DNA of 64,000 nucleotides from Bacillota bacterium (GTDB lineage Bacteria > Bacillota > Clostridia > Lachnospirales > Lachnospiraceae): the NCBI GenBank assembly GCA_023436225.1, contig JAEZKA010000003.1:1-64000 (forward strand), in the 5' to 3' direction. Made by a program: the position numbers and the translations under genes. The stretch's first letter is position 1; every line of letters starts with the position of its first letter. This document shows, piece by piece, positions 36,206 through 44,959 of the stretch. The notes beneath the pieces are model-generated. The model saw only the letters and a list, made by a program, of their open reading frames with translations, made no database searches and was not told where the DNA came from.

Positions 36206-36279
36206 CTTGATTTGATTTATTGATTTAATCAGGGCAAAATTGCCGCTTCACCTGAAGCTTTATCTATACAAGCATTTAA

Positions 36280-36371
36280 AAGGGCTGTACGAATTGGCAT
36301 ACTCCCTTCCAGGCCGACAAGTATAAGCACTTGTCTACCAGGAGGGAGATCTACCAATTCGCACAGCCCTT
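36280..36371. terminator. 92-bp hairpin between convergent racemase and ftsH
   Basis: Arms of about 42 bases (AAGGGCTGTACGAATTGG... and its complement ending at 36371) pair with several mismatches around TATAAGCA. It sits between two converging genes and can serve both directions, though T-runs are short. Confidence 0.65.
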
Positions 36372-36398
36372 CCTACATTATATTTATTTATCTTAAAG

Positions 36399-38300
36399 TT
36401 ACTGGGGATTCTCTGCTGATTTATCCTCAAGCTCTGCCTGAGGTTCATCAGAAATTCCCTTCACTTCCCTGTATATCTTCATGAACTCTTCACCGGTGAT
36501 GGTTTCTTTGGAAATCAGATAATCTGCTATTCGATCCAGAACCTCACGGCTTCCTGCCAGCAGCTCCTCCGCCCTATCATAACAGATCTTTAGAATCTGC
36601 ATTACCTCTTTATCAATCTCTCCGGCTGTCTCGTCACCACAGTTAAGTACCGCTCTACCGTCCAGATATTTATTTTCCACAGATTCCAGACCCATAAGTC
36701 CAAATTTATCTGACATACCGTACTGGGTAACCATTGCTCTGGCAAGAGAGGTTGCCTTTTCGATATCATTGGAGGCGCCTGTAGTGATGGAGTCAAAAAC
36801 CAGCTTCTCCGCCGCACGCCCGCCGTAAAGTGTGACAATACGGGTTATAATCTCTTCCTTACTCATCAGGTATTTCTCTTCCTCTGGTACCTGCATAACA
36901 TAACCCAGGGAACCCATGGTTCTCGGAACGATGGTAATCTTCTGAACCGGTTCTGCATTCTTCTCAAGAGCCGTTACTAATGCATGACCTACCTCATGAT
37001 ATGCCACTATCTTCTTCTCTTCCTTGCTTAGAATTCGATCCTTCTTCTCCTTACCGGCGATAACAACTTCCACCGATTCAAATAAATCCTCTTGGGTAAC
37101 TACCGTTCTACCCTGCTTAACTGCTAAGATTGCAGCTTCATTGATCATGTTAGCAAGATCAGAACCTACCGCACCGGAGGTTGCTCTCGCAATTCCTTCC
37201 AGATCCACCGAGTCATGCATTAGTACATTCTTCGCATGAACCTTCAGGATATCAACTCTACCCTTAAAATCCGGCTTATCTACAATAATTCTTCGGTCAA
37301 AACGACCGGGACGAAGTAACGCTTTATCAAGAACCTCTGGACGATTCGTTGCTCCGAGGATTACAAGACCCTTGGAGGAATCAAAGCCATCCATATTGGC
37401 CAATAATTGATTCAGGGTCTGTTCACGCTCATCGTTGCCGCCACCATAATGGGAATCACGGCTTTTACCGATAGCATCGATCTCATCAATAAATATGATA
37501 CAGGGTGCTGATTGTTGAGCCTGCTTAAATAAGTCTCTTACTCTGGAAGCACCCACACCTACGAACATTTCCACGAAGTCAGAACCAGACAGAGAGAAGA
37601 ATGGAACCTTCGCTTCACCGGCTACTGCTTTTGCAAGAAGGGTTTTACCGGTTCCGGGCGGTCCGACCAACAATGCACCCTTGGGAAGCTTTGCACCAAT
37701 CCGGGTATATTTCGTGGGATTGTGAAGGAAATCAACAATCTCAGTCAAAGATTCCTTCGCTTCCTCCTGACCAGCCACATCCTTAAAGGTGACTCCCGTC
37801 TGTTTTTCTACATAGACCTTGGCATTACTCTTCCCAACGCCCATGACACCACCACTGTTCTTCGATATGGTACGGAACAAGAACCACATTACCACGTAGA
37901 TGGCAACAAAGGGCAGTACATAGGATAATATCGTGGCAATAACAGAAGAACTGTTGTCGTTGACTTCTTGCGAGTACTTTACTCCCGCGGCTTCCAGCCG
38001 ATTTACCAGCTCAATATCCAAAAAGCCTCCGGTATAATAGGTTATATCCAAACCGTTTTCTGCTTCATCCTTTGGCGTGATTACGATCGTATTATCATTC
38101 TTTACTAAAACTTCCTTAACCTTGCGCTCCTCCAGCATTTGCGTAAATTCATCATAAGTAATCTCTTTATTGGTACTGTTCTTGATTTGTTCTGTAAAGG
38201 TCCAGAACATATACCAGATGACAAGCGCTGACACCAGTGTAATGATGATGACCATCTTGTTTGGTGTCCCATTTTTATTCGGTTTATTATTGTTATCCAT
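36399..38300 (-). CDS. ftsH: ATP-dependent zinc metalloprotease FtsH
   Basis: A 633-residue membrane AAA protease that degrades misassembled membrane and short-lived regulatory proteins. Two N-terminal helices (about 17-36 and 122-142) flank an extracytoplasmic domain. The AAA module has GPPGTGKT, IIFIDEIDAIG and the arginine-finger region LLRPGRFDR. The zinc site is AYHEVGHAL with a downstream acidic ligand. The tail is Glu/Asp-rich. AGGAGG precedes the ATG, and a TTGATT-17-TATAAT promoter lies upstream. Confidence 0.97.
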   Translation of the reverse strand: MDNNNKPNKNGTPNKMVIIITLVSALVIWYMFWTFTEQIKNSTNKEITYDEFTQMLEERKVKEVLVKNDNTIVITPKDEAENGLDITYYTGGFLDIELVNRLEAAGVKYSQEVNDNSSSVIATILSYVLPFVAIYVVMWFLFRTISKNSGGVMGVGKSNAKVYVEKQTGVTFKDVAGQEEAKESLTEIVDFLHNPTKYTRIGAKLPKGALLVGPPGTGKTLLAKAVAGEAKVPFFSLSGSDFVEMFVGVGASRVRDLFKQAQQSAPCIIFIDEIDAIGKSRDSHYGGGNDEREQTLNQLLANMDGFDSSKGLVILGATNRPEVLDKALLRPGRFDRRIIVDKPDFKGRVDILKVHAKNVLMHDSVDLEGIARATSGAVGSDLANMINEAAILAVKQGRTVVTQEDLFESVEVVIAGKEKKDRILSKEEKKIVAYHEVGHALVTALEKNAEPVQKITIVPRTMGSLGYVMQVPEEEKYLMSKEEIITRIVTLYGGRAAEKLVFDSITTGASNDIEKATSLARAMVTQYGMSDKFGLMGLESVENKYLDGRAVLNCGDETAGEIDKEVMQILKICYDRAEELLAGSREVLDRIADYLISKETITGEEFMKIYREVKGISDEPQAELEDKSAENPQ

Positions 38301-38384
38301 GAAATCCTCCTATTCATAGAGCTAATCGTGTTTATATTAATGGAAGTAGTGCCCTATTTCCGCTAAATATGGACTTTATACCTC

Positions 38385-38413
38385 ATTATACTGATAGTCT
38401 TTCCATAAATCAA
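38385..38413 (-). promoter_or_regulatory. Sigma-A promoter of ftsH
   Basis: Minus strand TTGATT, 17-base spacer, TATAAT, about 85 bases upstream of the ftsH ATG. Between it and the pyrG promoter (38414-38751) I see no gene. Confidence 0.7.
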
Positions 38414-38751
38414 TTAAATTGTTCTTAAAATTCTATAATTAAATTGTGTACAACTTAACCATAATACAATTCCCGTTGAATTACAAGTGAAATAAAAATA
38501 AATATCCACCTATAGTATACGACCACTTCCTGCTCTCTCCATGGAACATTCTAATATAGGAGGTGCTATCTCTTCTATGATAATGTCACATATTTATCTA
38601 AATCATCCTACCTTTAGTTTATTCTTATTAATACGAATTTATTGATCGATAAATATAATTCCTTGACAGATTAATCAACACAATATTACTATTTTTTTAT
38701 TGTTAATGTAGTTTTACTCTAATGCGTAGGGTAATTTGTCTCTGATGATAA

Positions 38752-38780
38752 TTGACTTCTTACCTATATTATAGTATACT
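38752..38780 (+). promoter_or_regulatory. Sigma-A promoter of pyrG
   Basis: TTGACT, 17-base spacer, TATACT on the plus strand. Transcription would start near 38787, giving a leader of about 250 bases. The expected start site is not the GGGC run used for CTP-sensed slippage in Bacillus pyrG. Confidence 0.8.
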
Positions 38781-38844
38781 ATGTTTTTATAAGTATTCTT
38801 AGTAGTCTTTAAATTGAATAGAGTTTTACATTTACCAGCAAGGG

Positions 38845-38944
38845 AGCCGGAACATGGTTTAAGGTCCACCATAAGGATCGACCGGCTAAATTCACCCATT
38901 TTTGCCTTAAACCTTTCATATGTTCAGGTTTGAAGGCTTTTTTT
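38845..38944 (+). promoter_or_regulatory. Candidate attenuator / riboswitch-like leader of pyrG
   Basis: The pyrG leader can form competing structures. A terminator, GCCTTAAACCT (38904-38914) with AGGTTTGAAGGC (38926-38937), is followed by seven T. An upstream stem-loop pairs AGCCGG (38845-38850) with CCGGCT (38882-38887) and encloses ATGGT/ACCAT (38854-38858/38868-38872). The segment GGTTTAAGG (38856-38864), which spans part of that inner stem and loop, is perfectly complementary to CCTTAAACC (38905-38913), the 5' strand of the terminator. This gives a mutually exclusive antiterminator. It matches no riboswitch class I can recall; the sensed signal is unknown, with pyrimidine or CTP level the obvious guess. 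Confidence 0.65.
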
Positions 38945-39035
38945 ATTGTTTAAAATCAAAGGAACTCGAAATCCTCAGGATTTCTCGGTGGTACTCAATC
39001 GTTACAAATAATAACATAATTCAGGAGGTAATATT

Positions 39036-40652
39036 ATGGCTACGAAATACGTATTTGTTACAGGTGGTGTCGTATCCGGCTTGGGTAAGGGTATCACTGC
39101 TGCATCCCTTGGGCGATTATTAAAAGCCCGCGGTTATCATGTTACCATGCAAAAATTCGATCCGTACATCAACATGGATCCGGGTACAATGAATCCAATT
39201 CAACACGGGGAAGTATTCGTTACCGATGACGGCGCCGAAACGGATCTTGACCTCGGACATTATGAACGTTTCATTGATGAAAGTCTGGACAAGATGTCCA
39301 ATGTAACAACCGGTAAAATCTATTGGTCCGTATTATCCAAGGAACGACGTGGTGATTTTGGTGGAGGTACGGTTCAGGTCATTCCTCATATAACAAATGA
39401 GATAAAGAGCCGTTTTTACAGAAATAATTCCAGCGAAGAGATGCATATCGCTATCATCGAGGTAGGCGGTACTGTCGGTGATATTGAGAGCCAGCCCTTT
39501 CTCGAAGCAATTCGTCAATTCCGTCAGGATGTAGGAGATCACAATGTTGCGTTAATTCATGTAACCTTAATTCCTTATCTGAAAGCCTCAGGCGAGATGA
39601 AGACAAAGCCCACCCAGGCGAGTGTGAAGGAGCTCCAGGGAATGGGAATTCGTCCTGATATTATCGTATGCCGTACCGAACTTCCTCTGGAAGCAGGAAT
39701 TAAAGAGAAGATCGCTCTCTTCTGCAATGTTCCAAGCTCCAATGTATTACAGAATCTTGATGTGGAATATCTATATGAAGCACCTCTTGCTCTGGAACAG
39801 GAGCATATCGCTGAGGTAACCCTGGATTGTCTGCATTTAGACTGTCCGAAGCCAGATCTGACCGATTGGCAGCAGATGGTACAATCACTCAAGAATCCTA
39901 AGGCAGAAGTAAAGGTAGCATTAGTCGGCAAATACACCCAGCTTCATGATGCCTATATTAGTGTAGTCGAATCCTTAAAGCATGGTGCGGTAGCTCACAA
40001 TGCCTCCATTACAATCAAATGGATTCCCTCCGAAGACGTAACAAAGGATAATGTCGCAGAGCTTCTAGGCGATGTATGTGGTATTGTTGTCCCCGGAGGC
40101 TTTGGAGACCGAGGTATCGAGGGCAAAATAAATGCCATCCACTATGCCAGAGAAAATAAAATCCCCTTCCTGGGATTATGTCTTGGCATGCAGTTGGCAC
40201 TTGTAGAATTCGCTAGAAATGTAATCGGCTTTGAAGATGCTCACAGTGTCGAGTTAAATCCTTCTACCACTCATCCTATCATTCATCTCATGCCGGAGCA
40301 GGATGGCATAGAGGATATTGGTGGAACCTTAAGACTTGGCTCCTACCCTTGCGTCCTTGTCGAGGGAAGTAAAGCCTATGAGCTATATGGTGAGAAGGTA
40401 ATCCACGAAAGACACCGTCACCGTTATGAGGTAAATAACTATTATCGCAATGCCTTTTCCGAGCATAGCATGAAGCTTTCCGGTCTTTCACCAGATGGTC
40501 GTATCGTGGAAATGATTGAACTAGAGAATCATCCCTGGTTCCTGGCAACCCAGGCACATCCCGAGTTCAAATCAAGACCCAATAAGCCCCATCCACTATT
40601 TCGAGGTTTTATCGGTGCTGCCCTCTCTTATTGCAGTGAACATGGAAGATAA
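39036..40652 (+). CDS. pyrG: CTP synthase
   Basis: A 538-residue enzyme that makes CTP from UTP with glutamine. The N-terminal synthetase domain (about 1-270) has FVTGGVVSGLGKGI, KFDPYINMDPGTM and HVTLIPYLKASGEMKTKPTQ; the C-terminal class I glutaminase has the oxyanion GGFGDRG, the nucleophile Cys in LGLCLGMQLALVE and the His-x-Glu pair in QAHPEFKSRP. The start has AGGAGG upstream. The leader contains an attenuator-like switch, and the last 57 bases overlap lspA tail to tail. Confidence 0.97.
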   Translation: MATKYVFVTGGVVSGLGKGITAASLGRLLKARGYHVTMQKFDPYINMDPGTMNPIQHGEVFVTDDGAETDLDLGHYERFIDESLDKMSNVTTGKIYWSVLSKERRGDFGGGTVQVIPHITNEIKSRFYRNNSSEEMHIAIIEVGGTVGDIESQPFLEAIRQFRQDVGDHNVALIHVTLIPYLKASGEMKTKPTQASVKELQGMGIRPDIIVCRTELPLEAGIKEKIALFCNVPSSNVLQNLDVEYLYEAPLALEQEHIAEVTLDCLHLDCPKPDLTDWQQMVQSLKNPKAEVKVALVGKYTQLHDAYISVVESLKHGAVAHNASITIKWIPSEDVTKDNVAELLGDVCGIVVPGGFGDRGIEGKINAIHYARENKIPFLGLCLGMQLALVEFARNVIGFEDAHSVELNPSTTHPIIHLMPEQDGIEDIGGTLRLGSYPCVLVEGSKAYELYGEKVIHERHRHRYEVNNYYRNAFSEHSMKLSGLSPDGRIVEMIELENHPWFLATQAHPEFKSRPNKPHPLFRGFIGAALSYCSEHGR

Positions 40653-41078
40653 CAGCATTAGCCCAGAACCAAAAAAGATAGCCATATCGGATAGATTGAA
40701 TATAATACTCTTCAGCTTCTTACAGTTGAAGCTAAAGTAATCCACCACATAGCCCCGTTTGATACGATCCGCTACATTACTGATTGCACCACCTAAAGCG
40801 AAAGCTAAACCAAGCTTGAATACTTTCTTCCCTTTCCTGGGAAGAAGAATGATAAAGAGGAGAGAGATAAGACCTAAAAGGATACAGGAAATGGTCTTTA
40901 GCATCTCCTTTTTTTCACCCATAAAATTAAGAAATGCACCCTCGTTATGATGCTTACGTATAATAATGTTACCCTTCAGTATCTCCTGCCGCTCTCCTAA
41001 CTCTCTATTTTTCTCAATATAATTCTTGATAAAGTATTCTCCGATGACAATTACTAATACAATGCTAATATAAATCAT
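40596..41078 (-). CDS. lspA: Lipoprotein signal peptidase (signal peptidase II)
   Basis: A 160-residue membrane aspartyl protease that cleaves prolipoprotein signal peptides. The two catalytic aspartates are in GGAISNVADRIKRGYVVDYF and FNLSDMAIF. Four transmembrane helices are visible; the segment after the first is shorter and more charged (ERQEILKGNIIIRKHHNEGAF) than in well-studied LspA. Its last 19 codons overlap the 3' end of pyrG on the opposite strand. AGGAGG precedes the ATG. Single gene. Confidence 0.88.
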   Translation of the reverse strand: MIYISIVLVIVIGEYFIKNYIEKNRELGERQEILKGNIIIRKHHNEGAFLNFMGEKKEMLKTISCILLGLISLLFIILLPRKGKKVFKLGLAFALGGAISNVADRIKRGYVVDYFSFNCKKLKSIIFNLSDMAIFFGSGLMLLSSMFTAIREGSTDKTSK

Positions 41079-41211
41079 ACCTCAACCTCCTAATTGGTAC
41101 CAAGCTCAGACAGAATTACTATTATTTACATTACTATTATGCCATAACCCTTCTAACTTATCAATACATGTCCAAATTAAAAACAATATAATTCATAACA
41201 TTCTGAATCGA

Positions 41212-42132
41212 CTATAGATCACCTTCTATTGTTTTTAACCAAGGAAGTTCTTCTATCAGGATTTCTTTTCCCCTTGATGATTTGACATTCTGAAAAGAAG
41301 GATAATGTACGTAAAAGGCACTTGATTCGTTCTTCAAGCTTAACCGATCCTGCAACTTAGTAAACTCTGGATCAAAAAGCAGTCGGACTCTATCTGAGTT
41401 TTGAAAGTGATCCATTCTACCAAAGGCACATGCCAGCTGTATCACATTCACATCTGCCTCATAGATCAATATTTCCGCATCAGGCGCCAGTTTATGAAGC
41501 TCTCTAATATGATACCCCAAACCATACCCATATATAATATAGGTGCTGACATCGTTCCGATACCATTGTCTTGCCAATAAGAAAGCTTCTGTATAAACCT
41601 TATTATTGGTATGGAAATAGAATTTTAAACCTTCATTTTCGGCAGCTAAGGTCATGAGCCCACAAGAAGTAAACTCGATCCGGTATCCGCTTTCTAACAG
41701 CTGAGCAGTATTAATCTGATCAAGGGTGTGATTGTCAACCCCTTCACTATATTTTGTTATTATTTGTATATTTTCCCGATATTGCTCCTCATTAAATACC
41801 ATTTCTTCTTTGTTAATAATCAGTTCCTGAACCCCGATCAGAAAATTAATCAACTGAAGCTCCAGCAAATCAGCCAAAAGAACATAATCCTTATTCATTT
41901 TTGCTTCCATAATACCCGTCAACATCTCCAGCATTGATTCCGTATCTACCAGGTTAAAATATTCCCTGTCCGTTATGATCGCTTCGATAATCATTCGCAC
42001 CTCATCAAAGGAATGAACGATATACCCAAGTGCTTTGTCACATTGTTGTTCACGGAAATTAAATATTGCCTTATCCATCTCTCCTAACACTTTGATATTA
42101 TGATCAAAGATGTTCTTAATACTCTGCTTCAA
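41212..42132 (-). CDS. Short Maf-like (motility accessory factor) protein, N-terminal part only
   Basis: About 306 residues. The middle reads TYIIYGYGLGYHIRELHKLAPDAEILIYEADVNVI, resembling the N-terminal domain of Maf-type glycosyltransferases that modify flagellins, and N-terminal helices (SIKNIFDHNIKVLGEMDKAI) fit too. Full Maf proteins have about 600 residues and a central DUF115 domain, which is missing here. I prefer a TTG start at 42132 because AAGAGGTG lies eight bases upstream; the ATG at 42177 has no ribosome site. It lies near the flagellin gene on the same strand. A role in flagellin glycosylation is inference. Confidence 0.55.
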   Translation of the reverse strand: MKQSIKNIFDHNIKVLGEMDKAIFNFREQQCDKALGYIVHSFDEVRMIIEAIITDREYFNLVDTESMLEMLTGIMEAKMNKDYVLLADLLELQLINFLIGVQELIINKEEMVFNEEQYRENIQIITKYSEGVDNHTLDQINTAQLLESGYRIEFTSCGLMTLAAENEGLKFYFHTNNKVYTEAFLLARQWYRNDVSTYIIYGYGLGYHIRELHKLAPDAEILIYEADVNVIQLACAFGRMDHFQNSDRVRLLFDPEFTKLQDRLSLKNESSAFYVHYPSFQNVKSSRGKEILIEELPWLKTIEGDL

Positions 42133-42385
42133 GCAAATACCACCTCTTATTCTTTCTACTCCATCTTTCTTCCCCATATAACAATTAGAGCAATAATTAA
42201 AACCTCAAAACATGTATGATATCTTAAACAAAATATCTACTTCAAAGTTCTATATCATATATCAATTACAAAGCTGCAAACTTGATGTATATCATGTTTT
42301 CGAGAATACCTGCTTGACAGCCCTTTGATATCATTGGTAATCGAGTTTGTCAGTTTATCAGATATTTTGTAATTCTTGGATTATA

Positions 42386-42427
42386 CTAGTAAGGAATCTT
42401 TGAATATACAAAGATTCCTTACTAGTC
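42386..42427 (-). terminator. Perfect 18-bp hairpin after the secreted protein gene
   Basis: ACTAGTAAGGAATCTTTG is paired perfectly with its complement around AATATA, 24 bases after the stop at 42451. No U-tract follows on either strand, so its terminator status is uncertain. Confidence 0.6.
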
Positions 42428-42450
42428 CTTCAACATTTCAGTTATAGTAT

Positions 42451-44493
42451 CTAATTAATCTGCTTACTAATATATCTTACAATATTGCCAGATGCATCGA
42501 CCTCAAATACCGATACCCAGTAAGTCGAGGTGACCGACAAATTATCCACATTATCGGTATTGAGAGGTAGTGGAATGGCGGTTGCTGATGCTTTTGTCAT
42601 TACCTGTGTTAAGGTATTCTCATTATATACATCCTTAATCTCTGCTGCAGTAGTCGTATAATACCATACATTCGTAGCATTCAGCTTCGGTGCAGCTATC
42701 TGGAAGGCTGTCCCTGAGGTAGAACCGGCTTTAAAGGATACCGTCAGAGCTGGTGCTTTGGATGGATTCTTTATGGTAAGCTTTGTAGAGGTCTTATCCA
42801 CTGTTCCATTATTATAATAGATATATAATAATTTATTCGTACAATTTATCATAGATTCCAGGGTAGCCTTTTCTATTGTAATCGTCATGACATGCTTATC
42901 TGTATTGGTCGGATCGGTTATAGATGGACTAATTACCACAGGATCCTTCACGGGAACAAGCTTAGTGCCTAATTTAATATATTTTAAGCCAGTCTCAAAT
43001 GGTATCTTACCAGCTTCATTCAGAGTTACATTAATAACGAGATCACCGGAATACCCCTTGGTAAAGGTGTATAGCTTCGACTCTGCTGTCGGAACAGCTG
43101 GATATGTAACCTCATATGTGCTATAAAGGGAAGCCAGCTCAAAGGAGGTATTGGTTTTTGCATTATACTTTAACTCTGTCATTCTCACAATAATATAACT
43201 ATTATCCGGAGCCTTGCTTGACACGATGTTAACACCTGTATTCTTGGTTACTTTCGTCCATCTTGCTGTCTCAATATTGAACTCTGCCGGATCCTTCACA
43301 ACACAATATTCATAAGGCTTACTAGTGGAAGCAGAAGGTATCGTCATGATTACATTCTTTACACCGTTGTAGGAGATTTTAACATCTCCCTCCGGTTTAT
43401 CCCTCTGTGCTTTATCCAATACGATTTTGCTAATCTTTGAGGAGGCTGCCTTAGAGGTTGAGAAATTCCTGATCTCAATCGTCATTGCGGGGAATTTCGT
43501 GGTCAAACCATCGTATGCGTATTTCAGCATATATGCCAGATTAATTGATCTAACTGCTCGATCCGTAACCTGTGTCCAGGCACTGGTAGTGGTACCAATC
43601 GTAATTCTATATTCCTGTCCATACTTCATTCCAACTTTAAACTTACTTCCGTCAATATCCGTTGTAGGACTCGCTTTTAATTCGGAAATCTTTAGCTTTA
43701 CCTCTTCACTGGCTCTCCGCCCCTTGGTCCCGTCAGGGAAAGCACTGATGGCATCAACAACATCCTCATCACTATGGATCTTATAAGTCTTGCTGGAGCT
43801 ATCGGCAAAAATAAAATTAGGCTTTGTATATGAGAAATAAGCTGCACTTCCCTGAAGGAAGCTTACGAGATTATCGCTGCCAACATTGACTCCACTTGCA
43901 ACATCATCAACTGGAGCAATTCGAAAATAAAGATAGACACCCTTAGCCATATAATTTTCTAATAATCCCTTAGTAAGGTAATCCGTCTTCAACCAGTGAC
44001 CGCTCTCACCCTTCCTCCATTCCAGATCATTCATAGTTATCGGATCATCGCCATTTCCCACGGAGGCTCTGATATTTAATAGCTGACCAATCGTATCATC
44101 TGCTCCAAGGCTGTCAAGATCACTATAATTAATCGATACCTCTAGTTTATCCGGTTCTTCCAATATGATAATTCGTGTTTCTGTATCTTTATCCCCTTTT
44201 ATTTTTAGGATATTTTCAGAACCCTTCTTCAACCAGGATATATCAATGGCAGTGATCTCGCCGCTTGCTTCGATCACATCCCACTTACCTCTCGCTGCAT
44301 CTATATCGGTAGCATAATAAATCTTTGTATTATCGCCATTAATGACGAGTATGCTGTCATCCGTATAAGACACAGCACAAATTTTTACCGGCCCCGGTGC
44401 TGCCAAAACCTCCTGCTTTGGCGAATAGATTACACCAACCATAAATAGGACGAGTAATACTGCCAATTTTACTCCATTTTTCATAAACTTCAT
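42451..44493 (-). CDS. Secreted protein of unknown function next to flagellin
   Basis: A 680-residue exported protein. A Sec signal peptide (MKFMKNGVKLAVLLVLFMVG, cleavage near VLAAPG) is followed by Thr/Ser/Lys-rich beta-type sequence with several repeated short modules (EYRITIGTTTSAWTQVTD, YEYCVVKDPAEFN, VWYYTTTAAEI) that look like tandem domains but match no family I know. There is no anchor or SLH motif. The ribosome site ACATGGAGGTG is shared with flagellin and flaG, suggesting possible co-control by CsrA. The gap 44494-44959 also contains the palindrome ACCTATCGATAGGT (44578-44591) and the flagellin terminator, with no other gene. Confidence 0.75.
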   Translation of the reverse strand: MKFMKNGVKLAVLLVLFMVGVIYSPKQEVLAAPGPVKICAVSYTDDSILVINGDNTKIYYATDIDAARGKWDVIEASGEITAIDISWLKKGSENILKIKGDKDTETRIIILEEPDKLEVSINYSDLDSLGADDTIGQLLNIRASVGNGDDPITMNDLEWRKGESGHWLKTDYLTKGLLENYMAKGVYLYFRIAPVDDVASGVNVGSDNLVSFLQGSAAYFSYTKPNFIFADSSSKTYKIHSDEDVVDAISAFPDGTKGRRASEEVKLKISELKASPTTDIDGSKFKVGMKYGQEYRITIGTTTSAWTQVTDRAVRSINLAYMLKYAYDGLTTKFPAMTIEIRNFSTSKAASSKISKIVLDKAQRDKPEGDVKISYNGVKNVIMTIPSASTSKPYEYCVVKDPAEFNIETARWTKVTKNTGVNIVSSKAPDNSYIIVRMTELKYNAKTNTSFELASLYSTYEVTYPAVPTAESKLYTFTKGYSGDLVINVTLNEAGKIPFETGLKYIKLGTKLVPVKDPVVISPSITDPTNTDKHVMTITIEKATLESMINCTNKLLYIYYNNGTVDKTSTKLTIKNPSKAPALTVSFKAGSTSGTAFQIAAPKLNATNVWYYTTTAAEIKDVYNENTLTQVMTKASATAIPLPLNTDNVDNLSVTSTYWVSVFEVDASGNIVRYISKQIN

Positions 44494-44869
44494 CGCACAC
44501 CTCCATGTAGTCCTTGCCTAAAGTTCTATACTATCTTCATAATTATTAGAATGTTCCATTCCCTGCATGAGCTTTTACCTATCGATAGGTTGTCTTATCG
44601 TCAGTAAACTCATTGCAATTCATCCATAAAGATAATCTTTTTATTATTATCGGCAGGATTACAAAGAAGCTTAACTCATTTTTTTCAAAATAGTTGATTC
44701 TATAAGATTTTGATTCATAAATGATAAACCAGAATAATATAACTTAGATCCAGTAGTTCTTAAAGTGCAATAATACTTCATTGTAAATAGGCTCTCATTT
44801 CTTAAAAACTACAAAACGTGTAATCGATTAAAATCTTACTTATAGTCTTTATAACAAATGAGTTTCAAA

Positions 44870-44903
44870 AATAGGGTATGATTCTTACGAATCATACCCT
44901 ATT
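44870..44903 (-). terminator. Intrinsic terminator of flagellin
   Basis: AATAGGGTATGATTC pairs perfectly with its complement (15-bp stem, loop TTAC), and the minus strand continues with TTTTTG. It lies 57 bases after the flagellin stop. Confidence 0.9.
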
Positions 44904-44959
44904 ACTTGACTAATAACTACAAGATATAGTCATTATGTATAATGATTAATCTTTGTTAA

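Noticed and set aside
38577..38645. 22-codon plus-strand ORF with AGGAGGTG upstream
   Set aside because: Spacing to the ATG is about 12 bases and the translation is unremarkable; probably chance in AT-rich DNA.
38987..38994. GGTGGTAC, part of the T-box motif, in the pyrG leader
   Set aside because: It lies after the terminator rather than before it, and the rest of the T-box (specifier stem, CCGCG continuation) is absent.
44593..44625. GACGATAA near the start of the secreted protein gene as a sigma-D -10
   Set aside because: No TAAA/TAAT lies 15-16 bases upstream, unlike the three accepted sites.
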